NCBI GenBank assembly: GCA_017513085.1
Contig: JAFWDK010000015.1
Coordinates: forward strand, 124,001 to 188,000
Reading direction: 5' to 3'
From: Clostridiales bacterium
Lineage (GTDB): Bacteria; Bacillota; Clostridia; Saccharofermentanales; Saccharofermentanaceae
DNA: 64,000 bases
Part shown: positions 8,453 through 16,861 of the stretch, one piece after another
Layout of the letters: each line of letters opens with the position of its first letter
Position numbering within the stretch: position 1 is the stretch's first letter
The notes under the pieces: model-generated
The model's database searches: none
What the model saw: the letters and a program-made list of their open reading frames with translations, nothing else
Told to the model about the DNA's origin: nothing
Translations under genes and position numbers: made by a program

Positions 8453-8659
8453 GGTCCTGCCTCCGATCGAGATTCATTTGTTCAATTATATAGCATTTAT
8501 CACAGAAAAAGTGGCACAAATGAAGTGATTATATCAACGGTTGAATCGTTCCCGAAAAATGCATAGAAGTTTTACGAAAAAAGTACTTGAAAAGAATTTT
8601 TAATCATATTAGCCTCTTTATCAGGACGTCCAAATCCTACATTAAACGAGGCAAACAGA

Positions 8660-9649
8660 ATGAACCAGAAACAGCTTCACAACTTCATAGAAAACAGTAC
8701 AGGAAACGAGAGCAACATCTGCCAGATTTACGCCATAAAGGACGGAAAGACCGTCTATGAAGACAACTGGCGCGGCTTCACGACCGAGGATGCCATGAAC
8801 GTCAACTCCGTGACGAAGGGCATCATAGGTCTTCTGGCCGGCATCGCCATCGATCAGGGCTACATTAAGAGCGTAGATCAGAAGGTCATGGACTTCTTCC
8901 CGGACTACGAAGTCAAGCGCGGCGAGAAGACGATCTACGAGGTCACGGTCCGTCACCTTCTCACGATGACCGCACCATATAAATACAAGTCAGAACCTTG
9001 GAAGAAGGTTTGTACTTCCCAGGACTGGACCTTGACCGTACTGGACTTTCTCGGCGGCAGGAAAGGCATCACCGGCGAGTTTAAGTACGCCACACTCGGC
9101 ATCCAGATCCTTGGAGGGATCATCGAGCATGCCACCGGCGAGAAGTGCATTGATTTCGCGAACCGAACTCTCTTTCTTCCCCTCGGTCTTCCCGCGCGCA
9201 TCCCTCACGGCGATTCATCGAAAGAGGATCAGTTCGACTTTCTCATGAACAAGAATCCTCGAAAGAACGAGTGGTACTCCGATCCTCAGGGCGCCGTCAC
9301 TGCCGGCTGGGGACTCTGCGCTTCGGCAAAAGATCTGGCACGGATCGGTCAGCTTGTGGTACACGACGGCGAATACGAAGGTAAAAGGATCATCTCGAAG
9401 AAATATCTTCAGGACATGACCGCTTCGCATCTTAAGCTCGGCGAGCGTTTCGGCAACATGAACTACGGCTACTTGTGGTACACACCCTATGACGGAAAGA
9501 AGATCCACGCCGCCATCGGTGACTGCGGAAACATCATCTACGTCAACAAAGAGAAAAACGTATCTGTCGGCATGACAGGTACGTTCAAACCCCGTATCTT
9601 TGACCGCGTGGAGTTCATCGAGAAGCAAGTGCTTCCGCTCTTCTCTTAG
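8660..9649 (+). CDS. Serine hydrolase of the beta-lactamase/penicillin-binding family
   Basis: This 329-residue protein has the class C beta-lactamase-like fold. The SVTK tetrad (Ser50, Lys53) is the nucleophile motif, and the C-terminal half has a YGYLWY segment and a conserved glycine-rich strand. There is no signal peptide, so it is more likely a cytoplasmic esterase or peptidase-like hydrolase than a periplasmic beta-lactamase. GAGG lies upstream of the ATG. It is monocistronic: the 207-bp region before it is AT-rich without a strong promoter match, and its stop codon overlaps the stop of the convergent GrpB-family gene. Confidence 0.87.
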   Translation: MNQKQLHNFIENSTGNESNICQIYAIKDGKTVYEDNWRGFTTEDAMNVNSVTKGIIGLLAGIAIDQGYIKSVDQKVMDFFPDYEVKRGEKTIYEVTVRHLLTMTAPYKYKSEPWKKVCTSQDWTLTVLDFLGGRKGITGEFKYATLGIQILGGIIEHATGEKCIDFANRTLFLPLGLPARIPHGDSSKEDQFDFLMNKNPRKNEWYSDPQGAVTAGWGLCASAKDLARIGQLVVHDGEYEGKRIISKKYLQDMTASHLKLGERFGNMNYGYLWYTPYDGKKIHAAIGDCGNIIYVNKEKNVSVGMTGTFKPRIFDRVEFIEKQVLPLFS

Positions 9650-10158
9650 AGACCCAGCTTCTTATAGATCCCTTCGATGAAGGGTGTCTTATGCTGGATA
9701 TACTGATCGATATCATGCGGGAAAAGCACTGCTCCCTCTTCCTTTATGCGGCTGTATTCAACGACCGCCTCCGGATGAGCCCTCAGATAATCCCGGAAAG
9801 AAACATGCCGCTTCAGTTCCGATGCATCCTTACAGCAGACATACATGTGGTGATTTCGGAGGTGCTCTTTCCCTTCATATCCGAACACTTCACGTCCCGG
9901 AATGTCCTTGTTTCCTTCGTGGTAGTACCCGATTTTCGAAAGAGCACTCACCACGGAAGGAAACACGGATTCATCCTCGATCACCACATCGATATCGATG
10001 ATTGGTTTGGCAGAAAGTCCTTTTACCGAAGTACTTCCCACGTGCTCGATCCGAAGCGCCAGATCTCCGAGCGCATCTTCAAGCTCCGACTTTATCTTCA
10101 AAAAATCCTGCTCCCAAGCGCAATCATAGGGAACCACTTTGATCGTTCTCACTGCCAT
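9646..10158 (-). CDS. GrpB family protein (UPF0157, nucleotidyltransferase-like)
   Basis: This 170-residue protein has the family opening VVPYDCAWEQDF and the core IEHVGSTSV.GLSAKPIIDIDVVI, a nucleotidyltransferase-like strand with paired acidic residues, followed by a histidine-rich RNHHMYVC segment. GrpB proteins are widespread small proteins of unclear biochemical role. The start at 10158 has GAGAGGAA upstream. The gene lies directly downstream of the AraC-type regulator gene with a 14-bp gap, probably in the same transcript. Confidence 0.9.
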   Translation of the reverse strand: MAVRTIKVVPYDCAWEQDFLKIKSELEDALGDLALRIEHVGSTSVKGLSAKPIIDIDVVIEDESVFPSVVSALSKIGYYHEGNKDIPGREVFGYEGKEHLRNHHMYVCCKDASELKRHVSFRDYLRAHPEAVVEYSRIKEEGAVLFPHDIDQYIQHKTPFIEGIYKKLGL

Positions 10159-10172
10159 TTTTCTTTCCTCTC

Positions 10173-11063
10173 TTACTTCTTCTTGATCGGGATCCACAGC
10201 TCGCAGAAGACCTCCGGATGTGTGCCGTCGAAGTACAGCTCGTAGTCCGTCTGTTCCGATGCTTCGTAGCCCATCTGCGGCAGGAACTCCTTATAGAACT
10301 TCACCCATGTTTTCGCGATGCAATCGCCGTCTTCTCCCACACAGTCAAAGACCACATATGTGCCCGGGGTAACGTCCCAGATGCGGAAGCCTTTCTTTTC
10401 CAGTTCCGCCTGGTCAAACTCTTTCGTGTCCTCATCGATGATGATTCCGATGCCATACTCGAAGGTATCTTTTCCTTCAGTCGTCGGAGAGCAAAGACCA
10501 TAAAGATCACGCTTTCCATCTTCACGCAGCATCCAGATCGGAGAGAGCATCTGGTTGCTGTTGACCTCGCCCCAGAAATCCGCCACCTCGTGGTTGGCTT
10601 CGTCGTTAATGATCGCGTTACTGAATTCTCTTACCAGTGCGATAAACTTCTTTTCTTTTGTTTGAACAATACGGTAATCCATACTTTTACCACCTTTCAC
10701 AGATAAAGTAATCGTAAGCGGATTAAAAAGCACCAGCTTGACGGGTTCTTCTCTGGCTGTTTTTGGAGCAACACCGTGAAACCTCGTGAATGCTTTGGTA
10801 AAGCTTTCCGGTGTCTCATAGCCGTACTTCATCGCCAGATCCGTGATCTTCGCATCGGTCTCCACCAGTTCTTTTCCCGCCAGAGACAAGCGGCGGCTTC
10901 TGATATATGTGTTGGCCGTTAAGCCCGTCACGAAACTGAAAGCTCTGTGAAACTCGTAGCTCGACGTGTGCACCTGCCTGGCTACGTCTTCATAGTTGAT
11001 CTCCTCGAGAAGATGCTCTTCCATATACGTGATGGCTTTCTGTAATGCTTCGATCCATTCCAT
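10173..11063 (-). CDS. AraC family regulator with GyrI-like effector domain
   Basis: This 296-residue regulator has an N-terminal AraC double helix-turn-helix (about residues 5-105, including SFVTGLTANTYIRSRRLSLA and YGYETPESFTKAFTRFHG). It is joined to a C-terminal GyrI/BmrR-like small-molecule-binding domain beginning near MDYRIV. This Rob/SoxS-like architecture usually activates efflux or stress genes on binding amphipathic ligands. A strong AAGGAGG precedes the ATG, and a CGTCCAT/ATGGACG inverted repeat lies just upstream. The gene probably shares a transcript with the small ORF upstream and grpB downstream. Confidence 0.92.
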   Translation of the reverse strand: MEWIEALQKAITYMEEHLLEEINYEDVARQVHTSSYEFHRAFSFVTGLTANTYIRSRRLSLAGKELVETDAKITDLAMKYGYETPESFTKAFTRFHGVAPKTAREEPVKLVLFNPLTITLSVKGGKSMDYRIVQTKEKKFIALVREFSNAIINDEANHEVADFWGEVNSNQMLSPIWMLREDGKRDLYGLCSPTTEGKDTFEYGIGIIIDEDTKEFDQAELEKKGFRIWDVTPGTYVVFDCVGEDGDCIAKTWVKFYKEFLPQMGYEASEQTDYELYFDGTHPEVFCELWIPIKKK

Positions 11064-11084
11064 GCTTTCGTCCTCCTTCTTACA

Positions 11085-11099
11085 CGTCCATTATGGACG
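11085..11099. promoter_or_regulatory. Inverted repeat upstream of the AraC-family gene
   Basis: CGTCCAT-T-ATGGACG is a 7-bp inverted repeat with a single central base. It sits 21 bases upstream of the regulator start and overlaps the stop codon of the preceding small gene. It could be an operator for the regulator or a short RNA hairpin near its ribosome site. No T-run follows, so it is not a terminator. Confidence 0.35.
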
Positions 11100-11288
11100 A
11101 GATCCGTAAAGGGCACATTTCCTCGTTTGCGGAGTTTTGTCAGGTCCCTCGATATTGATTCCGGGCTCATATCTGATCGGACTCAGACGATAGGTATTCC
11201 CATCATAGAAAAGAGCATACTCTCCGTCCGCTTGTCCAAACTTGATTTCATCATCTTGATAGATTATATTCCATGCAGGTTCATCCAT
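11091..11288 (-). CDS. Small hypothetical protein (65 aa)
   Basis: A 65-residue acidic protein starting MDEPAWNIIYQDDEIK. I do not recognise the family. It is accepted as a gene because a textbook AAGGAGG lies 5 bases before the ATG at 11288. The sequence is also globular in composition, with strand-like stretches such as EYALFYDGNTYRLS. It has no signal peptide or membrane segment. Its stop falls inside the inverted repeat before the AraC-family gene, 27 bases upstream of that gene, suggesting cotranscription. Confidence 0.65.
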   Translation of the reverse strand: MDEPAWNIIYQDDEIKFGQADGEYALFYDGNTYRLSPIRYEPGINIEGPDKTPQTRKCALYGSRP

Positions 11289-11332
11289 AGAGACCTCCTT
11301 CATCGGGTATACTCATATAATATCTCTAAAAC

Positions 11333-12484
11333 CTAGATTTCCGTAAAGGACACTATGATCTTCGTTTTCTCCAGATATTCTATCCTGTACTGCTTTCCTT
11401 CTTCCGGTTGTTCTCCAAAAGCACTTCGTAACAGGATCAATCTGCTACCTGGTCTGGATGTAAGAACAGGGCGGAAAGAATGACGCTGTGCATATTCATA
11501 CTCTGTCCAGCCGACTTCGTTTCGGTTACACGCTCCAAGTTCCTTGTATGTTCCTTCGACAGCACAGAACTCGCCTGCTTTATACGACCTATAGTCCTCT
11601 CTGGCCCGCTCCGCATCCTGATACCATGTCCCGATCGCCCCGGCCAAAAACATGGCTATTACGATCAGTAATATCGCCGTAACTGTGATCCGGTTTCTCT
11701 TGGTTAACTTGTCCTTAAAATGTATCGGCTTGATAAAACAGCGGACTATAAATGCCACCAGTGCCGATACTGCAGTAATCACGATCGCTTTCAGGAAATA
11801 CTCTACTTCATACGATGAGTAGAACAAGAACCGTTCTATCGCGTTTTCCGGTGCCGCAGCAGAAAGAAATCTCGGATAGAATATCATTGAAAGCGTGAAG
11901 ACAATGGATATGAAAACGACGAGAACAGACGTACAGGGAAGTTCCCCTTTCGTCCTCTCCTCAGATTCAAGCGGATCGACCGGATACTCGATCTTATCCA
12001 TGTATCCGTGTCCGTTTTTAAAGTAGATTATCGTATTATCATACGGAACCGATACCCGTCCGGCTTTCGGAGCAATTTGTGTATGGATGCCCTTATTTCT
12101 TTTCCATCTCGATATCTCATTACGCTTAAAAACTTTCTTGTTGAACATACCGAAATACACCAGCACATCTTTAGTCAGAAGATATCTTCCACGCTTGATA
12201 GTATCGGGTATTTCTTTCTTGACGGCTTCCTGCATCTCTTCCGGCAAAAGTTTCAAACTCTTGTAGAATTTTACGTTGGAAACGATCTGATATATGAAAA
12301 GTCCTGATCCTGTAACCACTGCTATAGCAATCAGAAAACGGAAAAACAAATCTAAACTGAAAGGCCTGTCGGATGTCTCATGTAAATATACAAAAATCTC
12401 TGCCAGAAAAATAACAGGCAGCAGGCTTAAAAACCAGTATGTAAATCTCTCGTTCCTATAGTATTTGTTAAGTTTGTTGATCAT
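11333..12484 (-). CDS. Multi-pass membrane protein of unknown function
   Basis: A protein of about 383 residues with two membrane segments near the N-terminus (WFLSLLPVIFLAEIFVYL and FLIAIAVVTGSGLFIYQI). A soluble domain of about 130 residues containing YLLTKDVLVYFGMF comes next and resembles pleckstrin-like YcxB-type domains. Three further segments and a C-terminal extracytoplasmic region follow. I do not recognise the family. The start is uncertain: in-frame candidates are 12484, 12517 and a GTG at 12541 that overlaps the upstream acetyltransferase stop. It appears to be the last gene of the 13.8-11.3 kb leftward operon. Confidence 0.7.
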   Translation of the reverse strand: MINKLNKYYRNERFTYWFLSLLPVIFLAEIFVYLHETSDRPFSLDLFFRFLIAIAVVTGSGLFIYQIVSNVKFYKSLKLLPEEMQEAVKKEIPDTIKRGRYLLTKDVLVYFGMFNKKVFKRNEISRWKRNKGIHTQIAPKAGRVSVPYDNTIIYFKNGHGYMDKIEYPVDPLESEERTKGELPCTSVLVVFISIVFTLSMIFYPRFLSAAAPENAIERFLFYSSYEVEYFLKAIVITAVSALVAFIVRCFIKPIHFKDKLTKRNRITVTAILLIVIAMFLAGAIGTWYQDAERAREDYRSYKAGEFCAVEGTYKELGACNRNEVGWTEYEYAQRHSFRPVLTSRPGSRLILLRSAFGEQPEEGKQYRIEYLEKTKIIVSFTEI

Positions 12485-12537
12485 ACCAGTTCTATAACTC
12501 CAGCTCCGCCTGCTCATATCCGACACCGGCCGTGATG

Positions 12538-13251
12538 TCACTTCTCCAACCAGTATACCGCGTATTCGGCTTGAGGTACAAAACCATGACCGACCGCCAT
12601 CTTTGATGACATCGTATTCTGTGCATCCCAGTGCACGGTCAGACCCTTAGCATGACTTTGCCGGATCATCTCATAGACACAGTGATCGGCCAGTCCCTTA
12701 CCCCTGTGTTCCTCATCCGTAAACACGTCCAGTTCCACATGGTCTTCGAAAGTCAGGAAACTCGACGATGCCGACACGACCTTCCCGTCAAAAAGCACCA
12801 CCGCTCCGGTTCCTCTTTCCGAAAAGTCCTGGTAATCCGCATATCCCCGCCCATGATCGAATGGATGTGCTTCAAAGATCTCTTCTGTAAAAGAACTGAT
12901 GCTGTAGCCTTTCGGAAGTGGTTGCAGTTTCTTATCCGATGCACAGCGAAGCGGAGCCATCAACTCTCTTCGCAGGATAAACTTGATGGGAAGTTTACGG
13001 ATATACTCCTCCCATTCAGAACTCATACAGACCAGTCTTGTGTTATAGATCAAGTCCTGATTCTCTGCGAGAAATGCTTCATCCGGTTTTCCGCACAAAT
13101 ACGTAAAAATCGTCTTGTAAATCGCGCCGCCCGGATATGACAATACTGTCCCGAGCTTTCCTTCTTTACATGCCGTAAAGATCAGCGGTTCCTTCGAAAG
13201 AACGCCGCTTCCATCCTTGTTCCAGATCTCATAAATATCTTGCGTTGCCAT
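12538..13251 (-). CDS. GNAT family N-acetyltransferase
   Basis: This 237-residue protein of the GNAT_acetyltran (PF12746-like) group has an N-terminal variable domain. The C-terminal acetyl-CoA fold includes ELDVFTDEEHRGKGLADHCVYEMI (strand 4 and pyrophosphate loop RGKGLA) and the strand LTVHWDAQNTMSSKMAVGHGF. The acceptor is unknown. The start at 13251 shares a base with the TAA of the upstream DinB-like gene (TAATG), so the two are translationally coupled. Confidence 0.88.
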   Translation of the reverse strand: MATQDIYEIWNKDGSGVLSKEPLIFTACKEGKLGTVLSYPGGAIYKTIFTYLCGKPDEAFLAENQDLIYNTRLVCMSSEWEEYIRKLPIKFILRRELMAPLRCASDKKLQPLPKGYSISSFTEEIFEAHPFDHGRGYADYQDFSERGTGAVVLFDGKVVSASSSFLTFEDHVELDVFTDEEHRGKGLADHCVYEMIRQSHAKGLTVHWDAQNTMSSKMAVGHGFVPQAEYAVYWLEK

Positions 13252-13775
13252 TATTTTGTTACTCTGCCTTTCCGATATCTTCCGAACAGAATACCATCGT
13301 CGACATACTTGTCCGCCTGAGAGACCCACATAGGGAACTTTCCCGTAGCCAGCGCAGTTTGTCCGTTAAGCATTCCGGTGTGGAAGGAAATATGTCTGAA
13401 CTGGCGAAGTACCAGCTCCAATCGTGTATGCTCACAGTTTTCAGGACACTCGTAAAGCATCTCGTCTGTCAGCGAATCGAGATACTCATTTGTCTTCTTT
13501 TCGATGTTGTCCAGATATTCCAGCAGCTGTTCGTCAGTCAGAACCACAGATGTCGGGTTATCCGGATTATCCATACCTTCCTCATAGAATTCCGGTTCTT
13601 CAAAAACGCACGGGTTGATAAACCATTTGTCCGCAGAATGAAGTGCGTGAAAAGCCCATCTCCAGCACGGTGCGCCACAGCACAGAGCATCTCTGTCATA
13701 CGCCTGGATAGAAGTTCTTATGTTAAGGAAATTCGGTTTCACCATATCCTTGATTATCTTACATAACTCGTTCAT
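13251..13775 (-). CDS. DinB-like metal-binding helical-bundle protein
   Basis: This 174-residue helical protein has spaced histidines in the family pattern: ALHSADKW near residue 45 and RQFRHISFHTG near residue 130. This fits the DinB/YfiT four-helix-bundle fold, whose three-histidine metal site is used by thiol transferases in some members. The specific substrate is unknown. It is coupled by TAATG overlap to the acetyltransferase downstream and is the first gene of that operon. Confidence 0.75.
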   Translation of the reverse strand: MNELCKIIKDMVKPNFLNIRTSIQAYDRDALCCGAPCWRWAFHALHSADKWFINPCVFEEPEFYEEGMDNPDNPTSVVLTDEQLLEYLDNIEKKTNEYLDSLTDEMLYECPENCEHTRLELVLRQFRHISFHTGMLNGQTALATGKFPMWVSQADKYVDDGILFGRYRKGRVTK

Positions 13776-13858
13776 ATTCGGTCATCTTCTTCCTCATACT
13801 TTTTCTATATCATATCATGTTGTGCGGACGAAAATGCCATTTTAGAACACAGGTATAA

Positions 13859-14314
13859 TCACGTGGTCAAATCGTATTCAAATACCTTCTCGCCATCGAT
13901 GACCTCACCGGTCGCCTCAAAGCCGACGGATCTGTATAATCGGATCGCATTGACGTTGCTCTCCTTTGTGGAAAGTCGGATGTTTGTAGCCCCATTGTCT
14001 TTGAAATATGTAACAATGTTATTCAGTGCTTCTTTCCCGTATCCACGGCCCTGATACTTCTCATCGATCATGAATCTCCATAACCAGTACCGGTCATTGG
14101 GATCTTCGCATGCCAGGTCAAAGGCAAACATGGTGAACCCGACTGCTATCCCATCTGCATAGATCACAAAAGGTCTGGCGACATCCGGGTGCTCTTTCGC
14201 TGCTTCAAATGAACTTGCGTTCGTTGCGATGTTCTCCGTCTGCGCTTCCGACACTTTCATGCGAAAGCATTCCTCTTTATTCGCTTCACTTAGAGGCCTC
14301 AATTCAATACTCAT
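13859..14314 (-). CDS. GNAT family N-acetyltransferase (RimI-like)
   Basis: This 151-residue single-domain GNAT enzyme has the acetyl-CoA loop RFMIDEKYQGRGYGKEAL (Q/RxxGxG/A form QGRGYG), then the strand/helix ATNIRLSTKESNVNAIRLYRSVGFEATG that closes the fold. The acceptor could be a small molecule or a protein terminus. AAGG lies about 7 bases before the ATG. It follows the DUF3592-like gene with a 12-bp gap and is probably cotranscribed with it. Confidence 0.93.
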   Translation of the reverse strand: MSIELRPLSEANKEECFRMKVSEAQTENIATNASSFEAAKEHPDVARPFVIYADGIAVGFTMFAFDLACEDPNDRYWLWRFMIDEKYQGRGYGKEALNNIVTYFKDNGATNIRLSTKESNVNAIRLYRSVGFEATGEVIDGEKVFEYDLTT

Positions 14315-14326
14315 ACTCGACCTTTC

Positions 14327-14854
14327 TCAGTTTCCCATGATCCAGAAGAAAAACTTAAAGACTCCGTAAAAGAATGCTGCCGAAATGGCAAGGTACAAAA
14401 GGCTCCCGAAAAAGTGGGTCTTCGTCTGGCTGTTATAATCGGCCAGCGGAAGGTTATCATCCGGATTATTCGGATCATAGCATATCGTCTGCTGCTTCGT
14501 TTTTCCAAACGCCCAGGAACCATACCCGCTTCCCTTGTATGTAGTTTCTCCGACCTCAAATTCATAGAAAATGACCATACCGCGCGATCTTGTTTCAAGA
14601 CGTCCTTCTTCATCCCGCGTCTGATATGTATCCTCATAGTGGTTTGTGATCCGGCCTTCCGTTCTTTCGGTAAGATGCGCCAGTTTCTTTCTAGCACGCA
14701 GTTTTTTGGGAATTGAATTAATCTCCACAGCCAAGAATAAACCGACAACGGCCACCGCTATAAAAATGCCCGCTGATTTCGGATCACGGAGCATGTCCAT
14801 GCCCCAGAATTTCACAAAAGCTGCCAGTCCGATACAATACAGGATTATGAACAT
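14327..14854 (-). CDS. DUF3592-like membrane protein
   Basis: This 175-residue protein has an N-terminal pair of hydrophobic segments (FIILYCIGLAAFVKFWGM and AGIFIAVAVVGLFLAVEI). A central beta domain follows with the DUF3592 hallmarks GRITNHYED, VIFYEFEVGETTYKGSGYGSW and YDPNNPDDN, then a C-terminal membrane segment. The function of the family is unknown. The start at 14854 has GAGGTGA 6 bases upstream. A longer in-frame start at 14935 was rejected because it runs into the decayed HAD gene. Confidence 0.8.
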   Translation of the reverse strand: MFIILYCIGLAAFVKFWGMDMLRDPKSAGIFIAVAVVGLFLAVEINSIPKKLRARKKLAHLTERTEGRITNHYEDTYQTRDEEGRLETRSRGMVIFYEFEVGETTYKGSGYGSWAFGKTKQQTICYDPNNPDDNLPLADYNSQTKTHFFGSLLYLAISAAFFYGVFKFFFWIMGN

Positions 14855-14864
14855 AATTCTCACC

Positions 14865-15346
14865 TCATCCAGGTTCAATGATTCCGAAAAGCTGACTCGC
14901 AGATGTACAGTTGTACGTTGCCCAGCCATTCTCATCGCTTCTGTCCTTCTTATTGAGCCACGCCGACTTAATTCCGGCCTTATGCGCTCCGACTACATCG
15001 GGATATTCCGTTCACTGCATTGCTGAAGGAATCTTTCAATTTCCGGATCCAGTTCGAATTCATTGCACTGCATCAGGAAATCGGCTTCTTCCTCCGCATT
15101 CATATCGACCTTATCCCCACCGAATTTCTGCGCATAAAGAGGCAGTTCTTCTTTCACGAAAGGATACTCTTCCCCGTTTTTGTGTTTCTCCATCAGCACC
15201 TGGAACAGGTCCTCGCCGTATTTCTTTATGTCCTCGAACGGACATTTGTCCTGGTAGTAGTCTTTCCAGAACTCATAAAGACAACGGTTAAAATCCATAC
15301 TCTTTGTGTTAAGAAGAGTTTCAAAATAGTCGAAGATCAGAATCAT
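14865..15346 (-). pseudogene. HAD family hydrolase with internal deletion and frameshift
   Basis: The first about 117 codons encode a HAD hydrolase N-terminus (MILIFDYFETLLNTKSMDF, nucleophile in FDYFET) that stops at TAG at about 14993, right after ERNIPM. Just beyond, in another frame, the sequence resumes with VVGAHKAGIKSAWLNKKD, the standard C-terminal motif IV tail, ending at TGA 14865. The middle of the protein (motifs II/III, some 50-70 residues) is missing. The start overlaps the upstream kinase remnant by ATGA, so the pair was an operon. An assembly error is possible but would need to occur twice in neighbouring genes. Confidence 0.8.
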
Positions 15347-15980
15347 AATCTGTTGCTCTCCTGCCATTGATTCAGCCAGTACAGCTGATAGTCGATAAAC
15401 TGTTCATCGATGCAGTCTATTCCATGTACTTCCAGTATCGTGGCCTGAAGCTGGAAATGCCGGATCGCTACCCAATCCGGAAAAGAAAGCACTTCTTCAA
15501 GGCTGAGTGCATGGTATTTCGAATACCCGGAAAGAAACTTCTGATACACTTCTTTGGTAAGCTCGATGTCCTCCGGTTTCAACATGAAATAGTCCGTCAT
15601 ATCGCACATCACCATGATATCAAACATGATGGGCGCACGGCAGACCGTATCAAAGTCGATAAGGTAGATCTTTCCATCCGGACTTTTAAGAAGATTTCCT
15701 CTATGCAGATCCCCGTGACAGTTCCCGCAAGGAAGATCGCGTCCCCGTCTTTCGTCAGTATCGTCTTGGGAACCGGGAATCCACAGCCTTCCAGATATCT
15801 CATAATAGAAACCGACTGCATTGCAGTATCGGAAAAAGCAGAACTAATAACCTTAAGGAGAAATTTCCCCTTCCCATTCACAACATAGGTGTGGGTGCCT
15901 CCTTCTCGCAGAAATTCCAGAGAAGGGGACTCGATTCCATATTTATCCGTTAGTATCTCTTGTAGTGTTCTTTCGTCCAT
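15343..15980 (-). pseudogene. Aminoglycoside phosphotransferase-family kinase, internally deleted and frameshifted
   Basis: The N-lobe of an APH-like kinase is intact from MDERTLQEIL through GFPVPKTILTKDGDAIFL (15980 to about 15705). The coding frame then changes, and the catalytic region reads CGNCHGDLHRGNLL followed by GKIYLIDFDTV, running on to the C-terminus (MFDIMVMCDMTDYF and onward) and stopping at 15343. About 70 residues between the N-lobe and the HGDLHRGN loop are absent. The catalytic motifs are intact but split across frames, so no functional kinase is expected. It overlaps the decayed HAD gene at ATGA. Confidence 0.82.
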
Positions 15981-16016
15981 GATCGTTGTTCTTCATCCTT
16001 GCTTTCTCCGACGAAC

Positions 16017-16778
16017 TCAATCCGTCACATAGCACGCGAGTTCCAGAGCGATATCAAAGTGTCCCGGGTCGTGCTGTGTATGTTTCTTCTGGTTTTTCTC
16101 CATCCTTGCATCCCACTTCGGTGCATCGAGAAGATCTCCACAGGTAAGAAAATAGTAAACGTTCAATCCTCTGAAATCACACATGGCCTGCACCGAGGCA
16201 CACTCCATCTCAACAGAGATACAACCTTCACTCTTTCTCTTTTCAAAATTCCCTCTGGTTTCACGGTGCGGAGCGTCCGTTGTCCATGTCTTTCCCTGAA
16301 TATATGGAAGGCCTGCCTCTTCCATGAATGCGGCCACTACATCGCTGTTTTTCACATCGATATAATCCGATGCCGGAGCGAAATGATACGATGTTCCTTC
16401 GTCACGATAGGCCGCTGTCGGAACCATGACCTTGCCTCTTGCGATCTCTTTATTCAGACATCCGCTTCCACCGAAAACGATGTATTTTTTCGTGTAGATA
16501 ATAGACATAGTATCTTCCATATCGCCCACACAACCGGGTCCTCCGATAAAGGACAAATACACGGCAAATTCTTTTCCCTTGTACGTAAAACCATATATCG
16601 GTTTGGGACCATTCGAGGAGTACAGATCTCCTATTTTTGCGCAGTCAAATGCTTCCAGTACATACCGGAAGATCTCATTTGAAAAAGTCAGGATACACGC
16701 ATCCACTTTCTTGGCATCTTCGTTCTTCCAGACCTTAATGATCTCCTCTGTTTTGTTATCAAATGAATCCGTGATCAT
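16017..16778 (-). CDS. Nucleoside phosphorylase family protein
   Basis: This 253-residue protein of the PNP/UDP phosphorylase family catalyses phosphorolysis of nucleosides to base and ribose-1-phosphate. Diagnostic stretches are the phosphate-binding FIGGPGCVGD, the central IVFGGSGCLNK and the ribose/base motif VEMECASVQAMCDFRG with the Glu-Met-Glu nucleoside-binding triplet. The specificity (uridine or purine) is not clear. It has an ideal GGAGGTGAT ribosome site 7 bases before the ATG. It is monocistronic by spacing. Confidence 0.9.
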   Translation of the reverse strand: MITDSFDNKTEEIIKVWKNEDAKKVDACILTFSNEIFRYVLEAFDCAKIGDLYSSNGPKPIYGFTYKGKEFAVYLSFIGGPGCVGDMEDTMSIIYTKKYIVFGGSGCLNKEIARGKVMVPTAAYRDEGTSYHFAPASDYIDVKNSDVVAAFMEEAGLPYIQGKTWTTDAPHRETRGNFEKRKSEGCISVEMECASVQAMCDFRGLNVYYFLTCGDLLDAPKWDARMEKNQKKHTQHDPGHFDIALELACYVTD

Positions 16779-16861
16779 GACTCATCACCTCCACAATAGA
16801 TATCCGATACGGAAAACAAAACTGCTTTTCCCCGTCTTTGCATGCTTCCTTAACTATAGGC

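Noticed and set aside
14327..14935. Longer start for the DUF3592-like gene at 14935
   Set aside because: The extra residues come from the decayed HAD C-terminus read in another frame; a strong GAGGTGA ribosome site supports 14854.
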